Shown here one piece after another: positions 41,822-53,835 of a stretch of 64,000 nucleotides of DNA. A program made the position numbers and the translations under genes. Source of the DNA: Chlorocebus sabaeus (lineage: Eukaryota; Chordata; Mammalia; Primates; Cercopithecidae); the NCBI RefSeq assembly GCF_047675955.1, contig NC_132917.1, positions 12,971,887-13,035,886 on the forward strand, given 5' to 3'. How positions within the stretch are numbered: the first letter of the stretch is position 1; the number at the start of each line of letters is the position of its first letter. Below the pieces are notes generated by a model, which ran no database searches, was not told the origin of the DNA, and saw only the letters and a program-made list of their open reading frames with translations.

Positions 41822-44362
41822 GACCATTATCATATACACTGGTAAGAAAGAAGAAAATGATGACAATCAAACTATGATGAAATACTAAGAGCCACTGACT
41901 GTACTGTCTCAATATGATAGATGTTAATACCAGAAAAAATACATATTAGAGGCAATAAGTTCCAGAGTCTTCCACTTGCTGTTGATAGAACCTATTTTAC
42001 ATCAGCTTAACCAGTAAAGAGAAATGTTGCTGATGACTTGAACAGAATGTTCAGAAACGCTTCAGCTTTAGGCACTGCTGAAATGATGGCTTCTAATGAC
42101 ATTACCAAGACTCAGTCTCCCTTGTTCTTAGATTCTACTTGATAAGCAAGATGGCTGATGTCATTTCATCTCCTATGGTGCCAGTTTACAGACTTCATTA
42201 GAGAGAGAATCTTTTCTAATAGTTGTAAGAGAAAAATCCCAGCGTTATTCTGATTGGAATTTAATAGTGTACCTATCGATTAGTCATTCATTCACTGTTG
42301 CCATGATTTGAAGTTCTCTGATAAGGCAAAACTGTCTGTTGCTCCTCCCTGTAGGTGATGGGAGTAAAAGGCAGAATCAGCCCCTTCCAGAGATGATGGA
42401 CCTGGGTCTCCAAAGGTAAGAGATGCTGAGCAAACAAAATAGCAGATATGTACTAAGAGGAAGGCACACACATACAAAGAAAATCTCAGTAATTTTAAAC
42501 TCATATTCCTTGCCATATTAAAAAGTAAAAAGAGATAGTGAAGAGAAATAAAATTTTTGTCTTATACGCTTCCCCAACTATTAGAAGCATCAAGTTTGTA
42601 TATGTAGACTATTCAGTAATAATGCCTCACATTGTTTATCAACCTCAGTTCTTAAACAGTAACTTAGGAACACATTGAGTGTCTCCTAGGAATTTATAAA
42701 CAAATATTTAATCGACCAGCAACAATATGAAAGTCACTCTTTTGTTTCCACAGAGATTAAAAAAAATATGAGCCTCATAATCCAAGCCCAAAGTGAGCTT
42801 CCATATTGTAGGGAAAAAAACAGATATGGAAGTATGGAAATTTAACTAGTACTGTAATAAAGACACATATTAAACAAAGAAATAAATCATAAAGTCAAAC
42901 ACGATTTTTTTTAAGCATGTGATTTCCAGACTCAGAGGGGACTCCACTAACCCTACCAGCGAGCCAAATATCATCTTTCAGCCAGACATGTTCCTAAGTT
43001 CACGATGGGGTGACTTTCTGCTGAGCAAAGGGCCGCATGTTCTAATTCTTCCTCCAGCCAAGAACTGGCAAAACGGAGGACAGTCCCAATCAGCTGGGCA
43101 TTGGTGCTAAAGCGTGAGGGATTTCAGAAGATGTGAAATCGACTGTTAAACCATGTTTTTCTCCTTTCAATATTAATGAAAGTTAGTAGAAAACCTTTTT
43201 AAGTTCTTAGAAAAACACATTTAGTACTGAAATTAGTTTCACTGAGCAACCTAGGAGTAAACATTTTTATTTTCTAAAGGGTAAAGACTTGAGTTTATGC
43301 CAATTATATATGAGATATTATCTTTCCTACTAATTTTTTTTGCATTCATTCGCTTTGCATTCTATAATTCATAAGATCATACATTCAATGAGGGTTTATT
43401 GTTCTCTATTACTTCTCATGTGGTACAGAGCCTAAAGAGAGATAAAACAAATTGCACCTCCTCCTTCTTGAAATTTACATGCATTAACACAGACAAGTGT
43501 GTCAGGAACTAAATGTAATTAAACAACTCTATTTTTATAAAGTATAATAAATAGGCATAAATTATGGGGGATATTGAGGACCATGGAAAGCAGGATCTTC
43601 GTACAGCTAAAGCAACTGAGAAAGCTTTAACTAGCTGATAATATTTGGTTTTTACATGCCAAACTTTTGGAATATAGGTAACTGTGTCACTGACTCCTAG
43701 CCAGTGGGAACCCCATCAGAAAGGGTCTGGAAACTTAGTAGCTCCTGTCACATTGGTAGAATGGGAAGTCATTCAGAGAACTGGAATTCTGTATGCATTT
43801 CACGGACTCCAAGGCTTTTTACTGTGCTCTCACAATTGAGCAAATTCCAGTGAATATGCTGTGCACATGGGTCAGGTTTCTTATTTTTTCTTTCTTCCTT
43901 TCATTTGCATAGGTCTGCTTAGGGAAATATCGTATCACTCAAACCAATCTTTGTCTTCTGTATGTGGAAAGAACCAGAAAGTCTCAGTACTAACTAGTTG
44001 CATGGGGTACTAAGGGAAGCTGCTATCTCTGTTATGAAATGGAAAAGGGCTGTAGGGTTCTCACATATGGAAACACTGTTTACTGCGGTTTGTGGTTATT
44101 TATTCTGTGAACACTGTGGAGGTCTACTTAGGCTAATTATCCCAGTGAATTGAGACCTCAAATTATAGACTTCATCATTCACGTAAGTGACTAGGTAAGT
44201 CCATGGGTACAGATAGGATTTGACCATGACTTTCAGCACCTTTTTCCCAAAGTATAACGAGCCACCCATGCGTACGGCATGGAGAAACATTAATGAGTGT
44301 TCTGATTCTATATTTTTATCTTGCCTGTATTATAAAGTTCTGACATCATAAAAACCTTTCTT
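41822..44362. other. 2.5 kb with no recognised gene or repeat
   Basis: I see no confident repeat, RNA or gene. Frames at 42292-42516 (minus, with a hydrophobic cysteine-containing stretch LYVCAFLLVHICYFVC), 42919-43110 and 44096-44290 have no identifiable family. Some of this is probably unique sequence. Confidence 0.4.
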
Positions 44363-45603
44363 GGGTTGCAGACTAGCCAATTCTTAGAGACAGCAAGAGG
44401 CTCATTTGGGGCATACCTTTCATATGCAAACTAACCAACCCAGAACGCTGCCTCCTCTACCTGGCCCATCTCAGTCATCTCAGGGCCAGGTTCCCACTAG
44501 TGACCTCTCCTTTAGCTTAGAGCTTTTCAAAATTATTCAAACTGAAACTACAGAGTTCCCTTATCCCCCATACAGTGCATGCAACAGGGGTGTGGATGGC
44601 TTCTTAAATGCCCCACTGCTCAAACCCCTAGGGGATCATGCAGATGGGCGGGTGCACAGGTTGTGGGGAGAACTTTTGGGCTCCGACCCCATGGCAGCAT
44701 CCAGGGGTGAGTGTTTATGACTCCCAAAGCCCAAGTGGGCCTGTGTTACACTGTGTTCTTTAGCTTTGCCAACTGCAGACAGCTTGTGTTAACCAGCTCA
44801 ATGAGGCCCTCTGCCTTACTGCAAGTTCAGAAGGCTTTCTGTATCCCAAGTTCTTGCCCAGTGTACCAGAAACACTGGATCACTGGTGGGCTTGGAGGAT
44901 GAGTGCAAGGTTTTATTGAGTGGTGGAGGTGGCTCTCAGTGAGATGGATGGGGAGCTGGGAGGGGGATGGAGTGGGAGGGTGGCCTTCCCCTGGAGCTGG
45001 GCTGCCCAGCAGCCCGACACTTCTCCTACCACCCCTGGGCAAACTCCCCTCAGCGTCCGCATCATTCCGCCATTGCTGGTCTGCCAGTGTCTGCTGCTGC
45101 TGTCTGTCAGTGTGTTCCTCTGCTCCTCTAGGTGTCCAGCCACTTGTGTGTGTGCCTGCTTAAGGTCTCAGGCTTATATGGGCACAGGATAGGGGGTGTG
45201 ATGGGCAAGAGTGGTCTTGGAAAATACAACACTTGGGTGTGAAAACAGGAGTGCCTGTTCTCACTTAGCTCCATGGGCACAGGCCCAAGGGCAGAACCCT
45301 GGCCACGGACCCTGCCCTTCTCTACCCAGCATACCCCTAATCCCTCCTGTATAAAAACTTGTCAATCCCATACTGCTTACCCTGGCCTGTCTTGCCTTTT
45401 CTGCAGAAATTCCAGTGAAGGCTGTGGCCTGGGATCTCCTCTTGCTCCTTCTCCTTCTGCCTCTTCACCCATGCAGGCGCTTTCCCAGTGGTTCTGCCTA
45501 ATGTGCCATACTCTTATTTCTAAGACTTGTAAGTATAGTAAACTTGGTTTTCTCTGAACCTTTCTGAGTCTTCTCTTGTGGTTGCATCTGACCGACCATC
45601 GCA
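44363..45603 (+). mobile_element. solo LTR, ERV1-like, family not assigned
   Basis: A 1.2-kb island clearly richer in G+C than its flanks. It starts 'tgggttgcagactagccaat' and ends '...tgaccgaccatcgca', giving TG...CA ends. Near its right side are a TATA-like 'tcctgtataaaaacttgtc' (about 45345-45363) and, some 180 bp downstream, 'aagtatagtaaacttgg', where an AATAAA-like signal would be expected. This is the U3-R-U5 order of an ERV1 LTR. No interior adjoins it. Dense overlapping frames on both strands (for example 44406-44720 plus 104 codons, 44903-45192, 45273-45557) come from the low stop-codon density and show no domain. Confidence 0.6.
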
Positions 45604-45706
45604 TAAAAGAACAAAGAATGGCGAGTCTCTTTCCTTAAGAGAGGAGTTAACTAATATACTGAATACTTTATAGCATACAAAGCAACCCTCAATAAACAAA
45701 CCCATT
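45604..45706. other. short flank between LTR and Alu
   Basis: The right end ('aataaacaaacccatt') resembles the sequence after the following Alu tail ('aataaacctatt') and is the probable left target-site duplication. Confidence 0.5.
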
Positions 45707-45992
45707 GGCTGGGCGCGGTGGCTCACGCCTGTAATCCCAGCACTTTGGGAGGCCGAGGCGGGCAGATCACGAGGTCAGGAGATCAAGACCATCCTGTCTA
45801 ACACGGTGAAACCCTGCCTCTACTAAAAACATAAAAATTTAGCCGGCCATGGTGGCAGGCACCTGTAGTCCCAGCTACTCTGGAAGCTGAGGCAGAAGAA
45901 AGGCGTCAACCCGGGAGGCGGAGGTTGCGGTGAGCCGAGATCGCGCCACTGCACTCCAACCTGGGTGACAGAACAAGACTCCATCTCAAAAA

Positions 45993-46026
<34 letters not shown>
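45707..46026 (+). mobile_element. AluY-like element with (AAAT)n tail
   Basis: A full-length Alu from 'ggctgggcgcggtggctcac' through 'gatcacgaggtcaggagatc' (AluY state), 'tgagccgagatcgcgccact' and 'gactccatctcaaaaataaa'. Its A-tail has become about nine AAAT units (45990-46026). Unlike the copy at 17668 it has the ancestral 'gctcacgcc' and 'gatcgcgcc' states. A target duplication of about 9 bp ('aaacccatt'/'aaacctatt') flanks it. Confidence 0.96.
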
Positions 46027-46027
<1 letters not shown>

Positions 46028-46264
46028 ACCTATTTAATTTTTATAAAAATGCATTAGGTGGAAATAAGGTACTCTAACTCAGAAGTCCTGAATGTGCTTT
46101 GTTTAATTGTGTGAACTTAGGAAATTCTTAAATTTTCTTCATGTTTTACTTAGGATATTAGCCTTTTCCAGTGTCTCAAGTCTGCTTAGAGAATGACATG
46201 AAACTACAAATTTTAAAATGCTGCCTAAAGTGTTAGTCCTTATAAAAGTTCCATTGAGATGGGG
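46027..46264. other. unassigned sequence
   Basis: No gene or repeat recognised. Confidence 0.4.
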
Positions 46265-46560
46265 AGTCAAAGTTGTAGTGCTCCCAAAATCTGTTCCCGT
46301 TTCCCACTTTGTGGTGTGGAATACTCCAAAGACCCTGCATTTAAGGCAGGGTCATGTGACTAGTTCTGGCCAATGACACGGATCTAGCAGTGACAAAGCT
46401 TTGCTTGACTCTTGAGTTTTTCCTTTGCTCCTACCACAAACAAGAAGATGAGAGGTTCTAAATAGTGTAGCTATCGCACTGTGGACCTCTGTCCGCCTCT
46501 CTGAGAGACATTTGTAAAAGAGTCTTCCTTGTTTTAAACTACAGTTTCTCTCTTTCATTT
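46265..46560 (+). mobile_element. MLT1D-F-like MaLR LTR fragment
   Basis: 'aaggcagggtcatgtgacta' followed by 'gttctggccaatgacacgg' and 'gcagtgacaaagctttgct' recalls the middle of MLT1D-F LTRs. The 3' portion is diverged. The 68-codon minus frame 46352-46558 is antisense to it. Confidence 0.65.
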
Positions 46561-46589
46561 TGTGTTTCTATAGGACAAATTCATGTATA

Positions 46590-48215
46590 TTCAAAAGTAG
46601 AAAGAACATAATAAGCTCATGTACCTCTCACGTAGTTTCAACAATCATTAACCCATGACTAGTTTTGTTTCAATGATGCCTCTAACTTTTCCACCTCCAG
46701 CTGATTTGAAGCAATCTTCTGTTATCACTTAATTTGATTTGTGATATTCACTGTGTACCTTTAACATATGACTTTTGTAAATCATGATTAAAGTACTATA
46801 CGACATCAAAAATATGAGAATACTTTCTTAATATCATCAAAGATCTTGTCAGTGTTCAAATTTCCTCCACCACATCTCACATTTTTACATTTTTTCTTGT
46901 TTGAATTAGGATAAAATAAAGCTCATATATTGCAAGTGTTCAATAACATGTCTCAAATCTTTTGCAAAACATGATAGAGTTTCCCTCTCAACTGTGTCAT
47001 TTATGTGGGTTTTTTTTTTTGTTTCAATTTCTATGTTGATATAGCAGTCCATTTTTCCTCAGAGTTCTACAGTGTGGATTTTAATGATATTACCTACACA
47101 GAGTCCTTCATCATGTTCTTCTGTCTTCTGTATTTTTTTTCTAAATTGGTAGTTAGAGCTGGAAACTTGATTAGATTCAGATTAGGTTTTATGTTCCAAC
47201 TTCTTCACATGTAATGTACTGCATTTCTAGCAGAATGCACACATACCCTCATCATCTTATTTTCTCTGATGTTAACAGCTATTGATAAATATCACCTTCA
47301 TTCATTATTTGATTAGGGATTCTAAAATATCAATGTTATAATTTTATCATTATTTTTCATCCATTGTCTTTAATACATCTGAAAAGAAAAGCTACTTCTC
47401 ATCAACTATTGGTTATCCTAAGATACAATTTGATTTGAATATGCAGAATAGAATAAATACTTGATTTTCACAATAAGGACTACATTCCCTAGCCTCTTTC
47501 TAAGGTGACCAACAAAACGTTTGTCTTATTTTGTTTTACAGAGAATATACATTTATCGATTCAATTATCTTTGATATGTGTTTTAAGGTGGGTTTCCTAG
47601 ATATCCCATCCTAAGGCAAAGGCTTTATGACTATTGTACTGGAGATTGCTCCATTCTTAGAAAAACAATGGCAAACAATACTTTTCTCCATCTTGTATAG
47701 TTTATACAATTATCTTCCATTTCATATATATACTGAGTATTCCATTATGTAACTGTACCATATATTTCTTAACTGTTCCAGTAGACATTTAGGTTACTTC
47801 AAGCCTTTTGCTATACAAATAGTGCTATAGCAAATAGCTTTGTGCACACATCTTTTTTATATTAGTGGCAGTATAGCTCTGTGACACCTTTCTGCCAGCG
47901 ACATTGCTAGCTAAAAAAGGAAATGCATATCTAATTTACTAGATATTGCCAAATTCCCCTCCGTAGGGTTCATATCTTTTGGCATTGCTACTGGCAATAT
48001 ATTAGAAAAATCTGTCTCCCTATAGCTTTGCCAACAGAGTATGCTGACAAATTTGAATTTTTACCAAAAAAATTGAAAAAATTGTATTTTAGTGTAGCTT
48101 TAACTTCCATTGCTTATGTGGATCTTTTTGTATTTTAAAAAGCCATTTGGCTATTTTTTTTTCTTTTTAAGGTAAATTAGCCGTTCCTATTTTTTGAACA
48201 TTTTTATATCAGGCA
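46590..48215 (-). mobile_element. L1ME/L1M element, 3' UTR and ORF2 end
   Basis: Antisense landmarks in order from the 3' end: 'ctcacgtagtttcaacaatc', 'attaacccatgactagtttt', 'aatatcatcaaagatcttgt' plus 'cagtgttcaaatttcc', 'aattggtagttagagctgga', 'aacttgattagattcagatt', then ORF2 antisense 'ccagtagacatttaggttac', 'agatattgccaaattcccct' and 'tgccaacagagtatgctgac'. It is old and frame-broken. The 69-codon plus frame 47005-47214 is antisense to this fossil. Confidence 0.8.
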
Positions 48216-49735
48216 ATTAATAATTTTCTCCTTCCTTTAGAGAGTTTTTCCAGCAGAAATACTATTTTTTGTTTATTTTTACGTAAGTTGCAAGGTGTTC
48301 CCTTTGGAAATTCTGATGTTGATCTGCTTTTTGTTCTTTTTCTTTTGTGGCTCTTTTGGAGGAGCTGGACTCTCTCCCACATTTTATTACTAATTTTCAA
48401 AGTTCAATAATCTCACTTGATAATCTTGGTACATGTATTTAATATTATGTTTAAGTATCTTTTATTCCAGAAAAGTTTTGTAAAACTATGGTTTATAACA
48501 TGTGCCCTCTTTCATTGTTTGGAATTCTTTAGAAACCCTGTTTTATGTATGCTTACTTTTCTTATCTATCTATTAAATCTGTCATTTCTTTCATATCATT
48601 TTAAGCAATTTTTTATTTTAAAAAATTTAATTTAAAAATTACATTTTTCCACATTCTCTTTTACATGAAGCAGAATTTTTGGTATTTGTTTGCTCTTTCA
48701 TTCCAACTTCCGAAATGACTTTTTTTCTTGCTTTTTCTTCAGTTCTATCAGTCTTCATTTCAGATTGTTATTTTGTCTAATCTTCTTAATTTTAGAATTT
48801 ATAAATCTAACTTATACTGTAATTTCCTAATTTCTATCATTTTCTTAAAATGTGTGGTCATTTTTGAAATATTAGGTGAAAGGTTTGTGTTTGTTTGATT
48901 TTAATAGTTTTAGGGGATGGTATGTGTTTCTGTTGTACTTTCATTCAACCTCTGTTACTTTTCCCATATTTAAATCAGATGGCTTTTACTATATTCTTAA
49001 GAAGAGAGGTTAGACAAGGACAGTTTTCCCAGATTCATAATTTTATAATTTCTTATCATATTGCTAATGCAAAATATTCACAGATTAAGTCCTGTAGTTT
49101 TTGAGATTTGCCTTCCCTGGTTTCATTGGGATTTTCTGTTTCTCTTGCCTTTTCGTATCTCTGTATTATTCAATTTAATTTTATTTTAAGCAATTTCTCC
49201 TTAGTTTGGGACAGTTTAGTTTCTATCCTGGAAAGTGCTTCAGTTTTCAACCTCAAACATGCATAAGACACAGCATCCCATGGGCAGTCAGTCACGTTGT
49301 GATACTCATTATCAAAGCCCCTTCCTTGTTTCACCTGTTCTTCTCAGATGGACTCAGCTACTCACACTGCACTTTTAGAGTCGATACTTGTGAATGACTA
49401 GATTCTGTGTTTCCAGCTCTCAGGACCTTCCCTCCACTCTTTCTACCTAGTTGCTATTATGATGTCCCCTTTGTTGGTAGTGATTATTTTAGCTCTTCAT
49501 TCTAATATACTAGAGTTTGTGAAGATACCTAGTCACCTGGATTTTTGTATGTTTTCCAGGTATTTTGTTTTGGTTCCTTTGTTTTTAAAGAGGAACTCGG
49601 GAATTCCAGTAGTCTGCTGCCTCAGTTACCAGCTTGCTCAAACCTCAGACGTATATTTTTTGTCTCCTGTTGTGTATCAGGCTTTCTACTAGATACATAG
49701 ATGGGTAGGAGTGAGCTAACCAATGCATGAGAGTA
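48216..49735. other. 1.5 kb unassigned, T-rich
   Basis: No gene recognised. It may continue the antisense L1M ORF2 or belong to another old element. Plus frames at 48417-48635, 48895-49104, 49206-49397 and 49459-49692 are hydrophobic products of T-rich sequence, which is typical of chance frames. Confidence 0.35.
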
Positions 49736-50140
49736 CAGAAGCTCCTAAACTTACGATGGTGTTATGTCCAGATACACGTATAGTAAGTTGAATATATTAA
49801 ATGTTAAAGATGCATTTAACACACCTAACCTACTGAGCATCATAGCTTAGCCTAGCCTACCTTAAACATGCCCAGAACACTGACATTAGCTTGCATTTGG
49901 GCAAAATCATCTGGCAACACAGCACACTATAGAGTATAAATTATGTGCCCTTGTCCTTGCTGCAGCCTGCTTTCACTGCCCAACTAGCATTGCAAGATAA
50001 TTTTCTACTGCATATTCTCAGCTTGAGAAAAGAGCAAAATAAAAATTCAAAATACAGTTTATTCTGAATGTGTATTGTTTTCACACCATCTTAAAGTCAA
50101 AAATTTGTAGGTTGAACCATTGTAAGTCAGGGACCATCTG
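49736..50140. mobile_element. nonautonomous Tigger-type DNA transposon with TA duplications
   Basis: The element reads 'cagaagctcctaaacttacg' at the left and 'taagtcagggaccatctg' at the right. It is flanked exactly by TA on both sides, the Tc1/mariner-pogo hallmark. Internal landmarks 'acacacctaacctactgagc', 'atcatagcttagcctagcct', 'gcatttgggcaaaatcatct' and 'taggttgaaccattgtaagt' match the palindrome-rich Tigger-derived MER family with 'gacttacgatgg' repeated near both ends. The terminal inverted repeats have diverged. No transposase is present, as expected for a 405-bp MITE-like copy. Confidence 0.88.
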
Positions 50141-51074
50141 TATTAGTGCTAATGTTTGAGGCTGGAGACATAAATAAAAAACAGTTTATATACTAGACAA
50201 AGACTGGCTAGTTGTAAAAGAAAGCATTATACAATTTTATTCAGGGAGTGACATGATGATACTTACATTTTAGGAGAAACATACCAGAGTCCTCTGAAAG
50301 AAGGTTGGAGGGAGATGCTTTGAAGGTAGGCTCTGATTGGTTCTGAGATTTCTGACTGCCATTCCAGAACATTTCCATCAGGCTCCCCCTTCTTCACCCC
50401 ACACTGTGAGTTGCCATGTTTTTCTTTGCATATTTCAGAGTAGCGTTCATTAGTAGGTTTGTGTTTAAATTCTTCTGTTCTCGTGTTCATTTAGTCTATC
50501 CTGGACAAACATGAGACTCCTTTAAGTATTTTTGAAGGTTTAAACATTTTAAAAGCTACTGAAGTTTGGAAATGTAAATAGCTTTGCTTTTATTTTTAGA
50601 TTAACATGGCTATTACTGTCTACTTGCATTTCTAAGTGAGTTTCAAAATCAGTTTGTCAATTTTCACAAAAGTAAAACTAGCTTGAATTTAGCATTCTAT
50701 AGAATCTGTATAACAAGTTGCAGATAACCAATATGTTACAATACTGTGTGTCTTCCAATCTATGAAATTTATCATGCTAAAACTGTAAGAAATAAAAATC
50801 TCTACTGTTTGGTATTAAAAGTAATTGATTCCACACTACAAGATGTCTACGTCGATAAGCTACAGGGCTAACTGGCTACTCTCACATATTCTTGCAAATA
50901 TTTAATGAAGCAACAATACAACCCTTAAACAAAATCTTTCAGAAAACAAAATATAAATGACAGCTTCTAACTTGTGAGGCTGATACCCAAATCTGAAAAA
51001 CATAAGAAAAAAGACTAAACATAGATGCAAAAAAACTAAACAATGTAATACAAAACTCCCATGCTTATCTGCAG
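50141..51074. other. unassigned sequence
   Basis: No gene or repeat recognised with confidence. The minus frame 50263-50490 (75 codons) has no identifiable domain. Confidence 0.4.
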
Positions 51075-51142
51075 TAGGATTGCGCCTGTGGACAGACACT
51101 GTAATCCAGCCTGGGCAACATAGTCAGACTCTGTCTCTTAAA
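51075..51142 (+). mobile_element. Alu 3' end fragment
   Basis: 'tgcgcctgtggacagacact', 'gtaatccagcctgggcaaca' and 'tagtcagactctgtctctta' are the last 65 bp of an Alu right monomer, followed by a degenerate tail 'aaaataatagtaataataat'. The rest of the Alu is missing, so it is a strongly 5'-truncated copy or deletion remnant. Confidence 0.85.
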
Positions 51143-51154
51143 ATAATAGTAATA

Positions 51155-51895
51155 ATAATACATTTCATATCCAACATTTTACCAATAGAATACTGCATAA
51201 AGGCAAAGTGTAGTTTATTCCAAGAACACAAGGTACTTAACAAAATAAATTAACATAACTCAACAATGTAATTCTATAATGAATAAAAGGAGAAAAATAC
51301 TTTTATTATCTCTATAGAGCAGAAGGAGAAATTAATAATATGTAATATTATGATACATATTTCTTCACATTAACAATAAAAGGAAATTTATAATATTTTA
51401 ATGGTTAACTATAAAAAAAGCAAATGTCACATTTAATCATGAAATATTGAAAGCTTAATCCTGATGTTCTCAAATGAGGCAAGATTGGAAAATAAAAAAC
51501 GAAGTTAACAGATCATGTACATAGAAAATGAAAATAATCTACAAAGAAAAAATTAAAAATGTGTGAATATACCATGATTGCTGGATACAAGGGCAATAGA
51601 GTAAAAGCATTGAGTGTTTACATGCTAGCAGCAAAAAAACAGAAAATAATAATTTAAATATTATTCCACATGAAGTGTTACTTTAAAATATCAAATACCC
51701 AGAAATAAATCTCACAAAAGATTTTAAAACTTCTGTACTTTATACGAATTCCATACTCCCACCTAAAACATTAGTGAAATTAAAGAAAACCTACATACAT
51801 GGAAGTTCATGCAACTTTCATAGCTTGAAAGACTTGCTACATTTAAGATGCCAGTCCTATTTGAATCAATCTACAGATCAATGTGATCATATTTG
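51155..51895 (+). mobile_element. old L1M ORF2 fragment (RT to C-terminal region)
   Basis: Sense-strand ORF2 landmarks with many indels: 'gtagtttattccaagaacac', 'aggagaaaaatacttttatt', 'agattggaaaataaaaaacg', 'gctggatacaagggcaatag', 'gtttacatgctagcagcaaa', 'aaatacccagaaataaatct', 'cacaaaagattttaaaactt' and 'ttaaagaaaacctacataca'. Spacing is contracted relative to intact L1, so internal deletions are present. Confidence 0.75.
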
Positions 51896-52439
51896 GTACC
51901 ACTATATTCACCTCTGTACAACAGTTGTTACCTTTTGCAAACACATATGAATTACTGCCTAACCCATGTTTTTTCTACTTTGTGTAGAAATGTTAAGATA
52001 TTTTTAATTCTATAAAGGATCTCAGAAAAACAAATATGAAAAAGAAAAACAATTTTCCCAGTGTGCTTCTCTACTTGACTCAGTGAGGTTACCTTATCAC
52101 TCAGTAACTTCACGTAATAAGAGAAATTGTTGGTAGAAGGTGATCTAATACCATGCTCGCTATACTTTTTCCCATTTCAAAAAAGATATTTAAAAGATGA
52201 GTAAATGCCATCTCTCAAAGAGGGCCATTTTACAACCAGCTTGCTTTAATTTTATCTGACAGCCCTGGCTTTAGGATACTCTTTCAACACAATAAGTTAT
52301 TCCACACCAAAATTAAACCAAGTCACCAATACTAGGACAGAAAATGATGGATATGGTTGTGAAATGCTTTTAATGGGAAATGGATGAGGAGCTTCTATGA
52401 GGCATATTCCATGTACCAACTTGTTCTTTCCATACTATG
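51896..52439. other. unassigned sequence
   Basis: No gene or repeat recognised. Confidence 0.4.
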
Positions 52440-52545
52440 AGCCCTGAGTAAATAACTAGTTTCTCTTTAAAATGGTACAGATGGAGAGAAATACAACAAC
52501 TTACCAAAGTCACACCTGGAGTTTGGAGTAGAATTCAAGTTTTGT
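52440..52545 (-). repeat. MIR-like remnant, tentative
   Basis: 'aaaatggtacagatggagag', 'aacttaccaaagtcacacct' and 'gagtagaattcaagttttg' recall the reverse MIR core. It is short and diverged. Confidence 0.45.
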
Positions 52546-52744
52546 AAGAGACGATGGCCCATTTATCCTTTGATGTAAATCCTCTCGTCCTGATGCTATG
52601 AAAAAGAGGTCAGTGATGATGATTCATGATTCTGCACATGGAAGGCCCCACACTGCAATCTCTTCTCACTAAAATTACACTCCTAGGTTGCCAATGGAGA
52701 TGAAGCCAAGAAATCTGAATTTAACAAGCACTCTGGGAAATAAT

Positions 52745-52955
52745 AATAATTGTTATTACAATTTTAACAGTGTCTAACATTTATTGAGCACACCCTTCAT
52801 AGGCATTATCTTTTCTAATTTTAGAGCACTGCTAAATAGTGTTATTATTGCAATCAGTAATACCATGTTACAGATGTGCCAACTAGTGGTCCCACAGCTA
52901 TGAAGCCAACTTGTAACTACTACACTCAACGCAACTCTGAGCATTCATTGAGAAA
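52745..52955 (-). repeat. MIR element
   Basis: 'cagtgtctaacatttattga' plus 'gcacacccttcataggcatt', then 'atcttttctaattttagagc', 'taccatgttacagatgtgcc' and 'tggtcccacagctatgaagc', in the order of a reverse MIR (tattgagcacctac..., tctcattta, ttacagatgagg, gtcacacagctag). Confidence 0.7.
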
Positions 52956-53259
52956 CCCCAGCCTAGACTTTCTCTAGCCAAGGACACCTCATAACTGAGA
53001 AGCCAAGCCAACATGGTTTTCTGGAACTAGAGATATAGGAAAGCCAAGAAATAACAGAAAAATACACCAAAGAGGTAAATAGAAGGGAGTAAATAGAAGT
53101 GTCCACTGCTTTTCCCATTGCACTTAGCTGCATGGGACTAAGTCACTTTTATTGGTGCTTGTGTACTGGATTTGATGTGGCTGAGTTTCATCTAATTTAT
53201 TCAGTGATTAATTGTGTCAATTAAACTGATATAAACTTTTTAAGAGAAGCATTGTCATA

Positions 53260-53395
53260 GACGATCTAGTCCATATCCCCGTTATTTTAAAGATAGAGGA
53301 AAGCAGACCAAGACAAACAAAATGATCATTTTCAGAATACGCAACTAGTCAACCTCAAAACAGCAACAGAACTCAGGCTTCCTAACACTTTGTGC
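53260..53395 (-). repeat. MIR-like fragment
   Basis: 'catatccccgttattttaaa' plus 'gatagaggaaagcagaccaa' and 'aacagcaacagaactcaggc' plus 'ttcctaac' follow the reverse MIR order. Diverged. Confidence 0.55.
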
Positions 53396-53714
53396 AGTAG
53401 TTCTTCTCTTTAATCTTGGAATCAGCCCAGGTCTCGATCCTCACAACAAACTTTTAGAAGTTTTTCATTCTAAATCAAATTACACATATCTCCAGTCAAA
53501 GGGTAACATTAGAGCAAACTTGCACAAAAAGTAGAAATAGTAAGCAAATATAAAGGTTTACATGCAAAACCCCACAATTTTCCTAAAATCATAGAAGCCA
53601 GACAACTTCAGTACTGTGACTTTGTTAACAAGAGAGAAATGTTGGTTTGTAACTGCTGTAATTAGAAATACCCACATAGTTTCAGTTTCCAAATATGTTT
53701 CTTCTTTTTAGGTG
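53396..53714. other. unassigned sequence
   Basis: No gene or repeat recognised. Confidence 0.4.
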
Positions 53715-53835
53715 TAGATTTTATTTTATTTTATTTCATTAACTTATTTTTAATTGACAAATAATTGCTTATATTTATGGGGTACAATGACATATTCTGA
53801 TCTACGTATACCTTGTAGAAAGATTAAATCAATAG
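53715..53835 (-). mobile_element. L1 3' UTR terminal fragment
   Basis: 'ttttattttattttatttca' is followed by 'taattgacaaataattgctt', 'atatttatggggtacaatga' and 'agattaaatcaatagtgcta', the antisense end of an L1MA/L1PB 3' UTR including a degenerate tail at the left. Only the last 100 bp or so of the L1 are present, so it is extremely 5'-truncated. Confidence 0.85.

Noticed and set aside
44406..45604. Cluster of overlapping 63-104-codon frames on both strands
   Set aside because: They lie in a GC-richer LTR-like island where stop codons are rarer. No domain, conserved start or consistent strand is visible.
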